Below the pieces are notes generated by a model, which was not told the origin of the DNA, did not search any database, and saw nothing but the letters and a program-made list of their open reading frames with translations. From Sulfurovum sp. (GTDB lineage: Bacteria > Campylobacterota > Campylobacteria > Campylobacterales > Sulfurovaceae), in NCBI GenBank assembly GCA_020726085.1, contig DYTG01000006.1, positions 16,092 to 28,778 on the forward strand: DNA of 12,687 nt. The letters run 5' to 3'. Of the stretch, positions 12,616 through 12,687 are shown piece by piece. Position 1 is the stretch's first letter. The number at the start of each line of letters is the position of its first letter. The translations under genes and the position numbers were made by a program.

Positions 12616-12643
12616 TTCCACCTCGAGAGAGGTAAAATGAGAA
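12616..12643 (+). repeat. Dispersed 3'-end hairpin element, copy C
   Basis: It begins 22 bases after the trpB stop in the same orientation. ACCTC (12620-12624) pairs with GAGGT (12629-12633) around a GAGA loop of GNRA type; two outer T-A pairs (12616-12617 with 12636-12637) flank two mismatches. The tail TGAGAAGG matches copies A and B. No T run follows. Confidence 0.6.
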
Positions 12644-12679
12644 GGGGTACATTTCAATGCACCAAAAGCCCAAAAAGGT

Positions 12680-12685
12680 TATAAT
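12680..12685 (+). promoter_or_regulatory. -10 box of a gene beyond the window
   Basis: AAAAAGGTTATAATCC at the right edge contains TATAAT and resembles the trpB and nadB promoters. The gene it would serve is not in the window. Confidence 0.4.
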
Positions 12686-12687
12686 CC

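Noticed and set aside
1..12687. CRISPR array, tRNA or rRNA genes, insertion sequences, phage or plasmid genes
   Set aside because: No regularly spaced repeats, cloverleaf or rRNA-like sequence, transposase or integrase was seen on either strand.

Overview
The window looks like an ordinary chromosomal segment of a Campylobacterota (epsilonproteobacterial) organism, probably a Sulfurimonas/Sulfuricurvum-type relative. The grounds are a Wolinella-type frdCAB operon (cytochrome b first, then flavoprotein, then iron-sulfur subunit), the MGRAFEYRR-type YebC, a ComF/CtsW-like phosphoribosyltransferase, moderate to low GC by eye, and -10 boxes behind T-rich tracts instead of clear -35 boxes. The genus is inference; no rRNA or tRNA gene is present to fix it.

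Layout. 1-133: intergenic DNA with a perfect hairpin. 134-1342 (-): class I aspartate-type aminotransferase, divergent from frdC 1507-2244, frdA 2360-4345, frdB 4338-5078 and an abutting SRPBCC-fold gene 5079-5543 (+). 5685-5819: a 44-residue lipoprotein overlapping nadB 5806-7254 (+). 7259-8653 (-): murJ, convergent with nadB. 8699-8968 (-): a CopG-type antitoxin without a visible toxin. 9029-9325 (-): an open frame without a start codon, probably a gene remnant. 9371-10084 (+): yebC. 10227-11302 (+): a 52-residue ORF, a four-helix membrane protein and a comF-like gene, compactly arranged behind an eight-G tract. 11365-12594 (+): trpB with its own promoter. 12595-12687: a repeat copy and a -10 box reading out of the window.

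The left half centres on C4-dicarboxylate and aspartate chemistry. The aminotransferase interconverts aspartate and oxaloacetate, FrdCAB reduces fumarate to succinate with quinol (a step also needed by a reductive TCA cycle), and NadB, a homologue of FrdA, oxidises aspartate for NAD synthesis and can use fumarate as acceptor. The right half is housekeeping genes with small accessory ORFs.

No mobile element, CRISPR array or clear multi-gene novel system is visible. The observations most worth checking are: (1) FrdC keeps all four haem histidines and Glu66 in the exact Wolinella numbering but has Val at 180, the place of the E-pathway glutamate; (2) a 28-30-base hairpin element occurs three times, each time 13-21 bases after a stop codon and in the same orientation as the gene, with wobble-conserved pairing and GNRA-type loops in two copies; (3) a G8 tract lies just before the start of the small-gene cluster and may be phase variable; (4) a structured 115-base insert separates frdC from frdA inside an otherwise overlapping operon.
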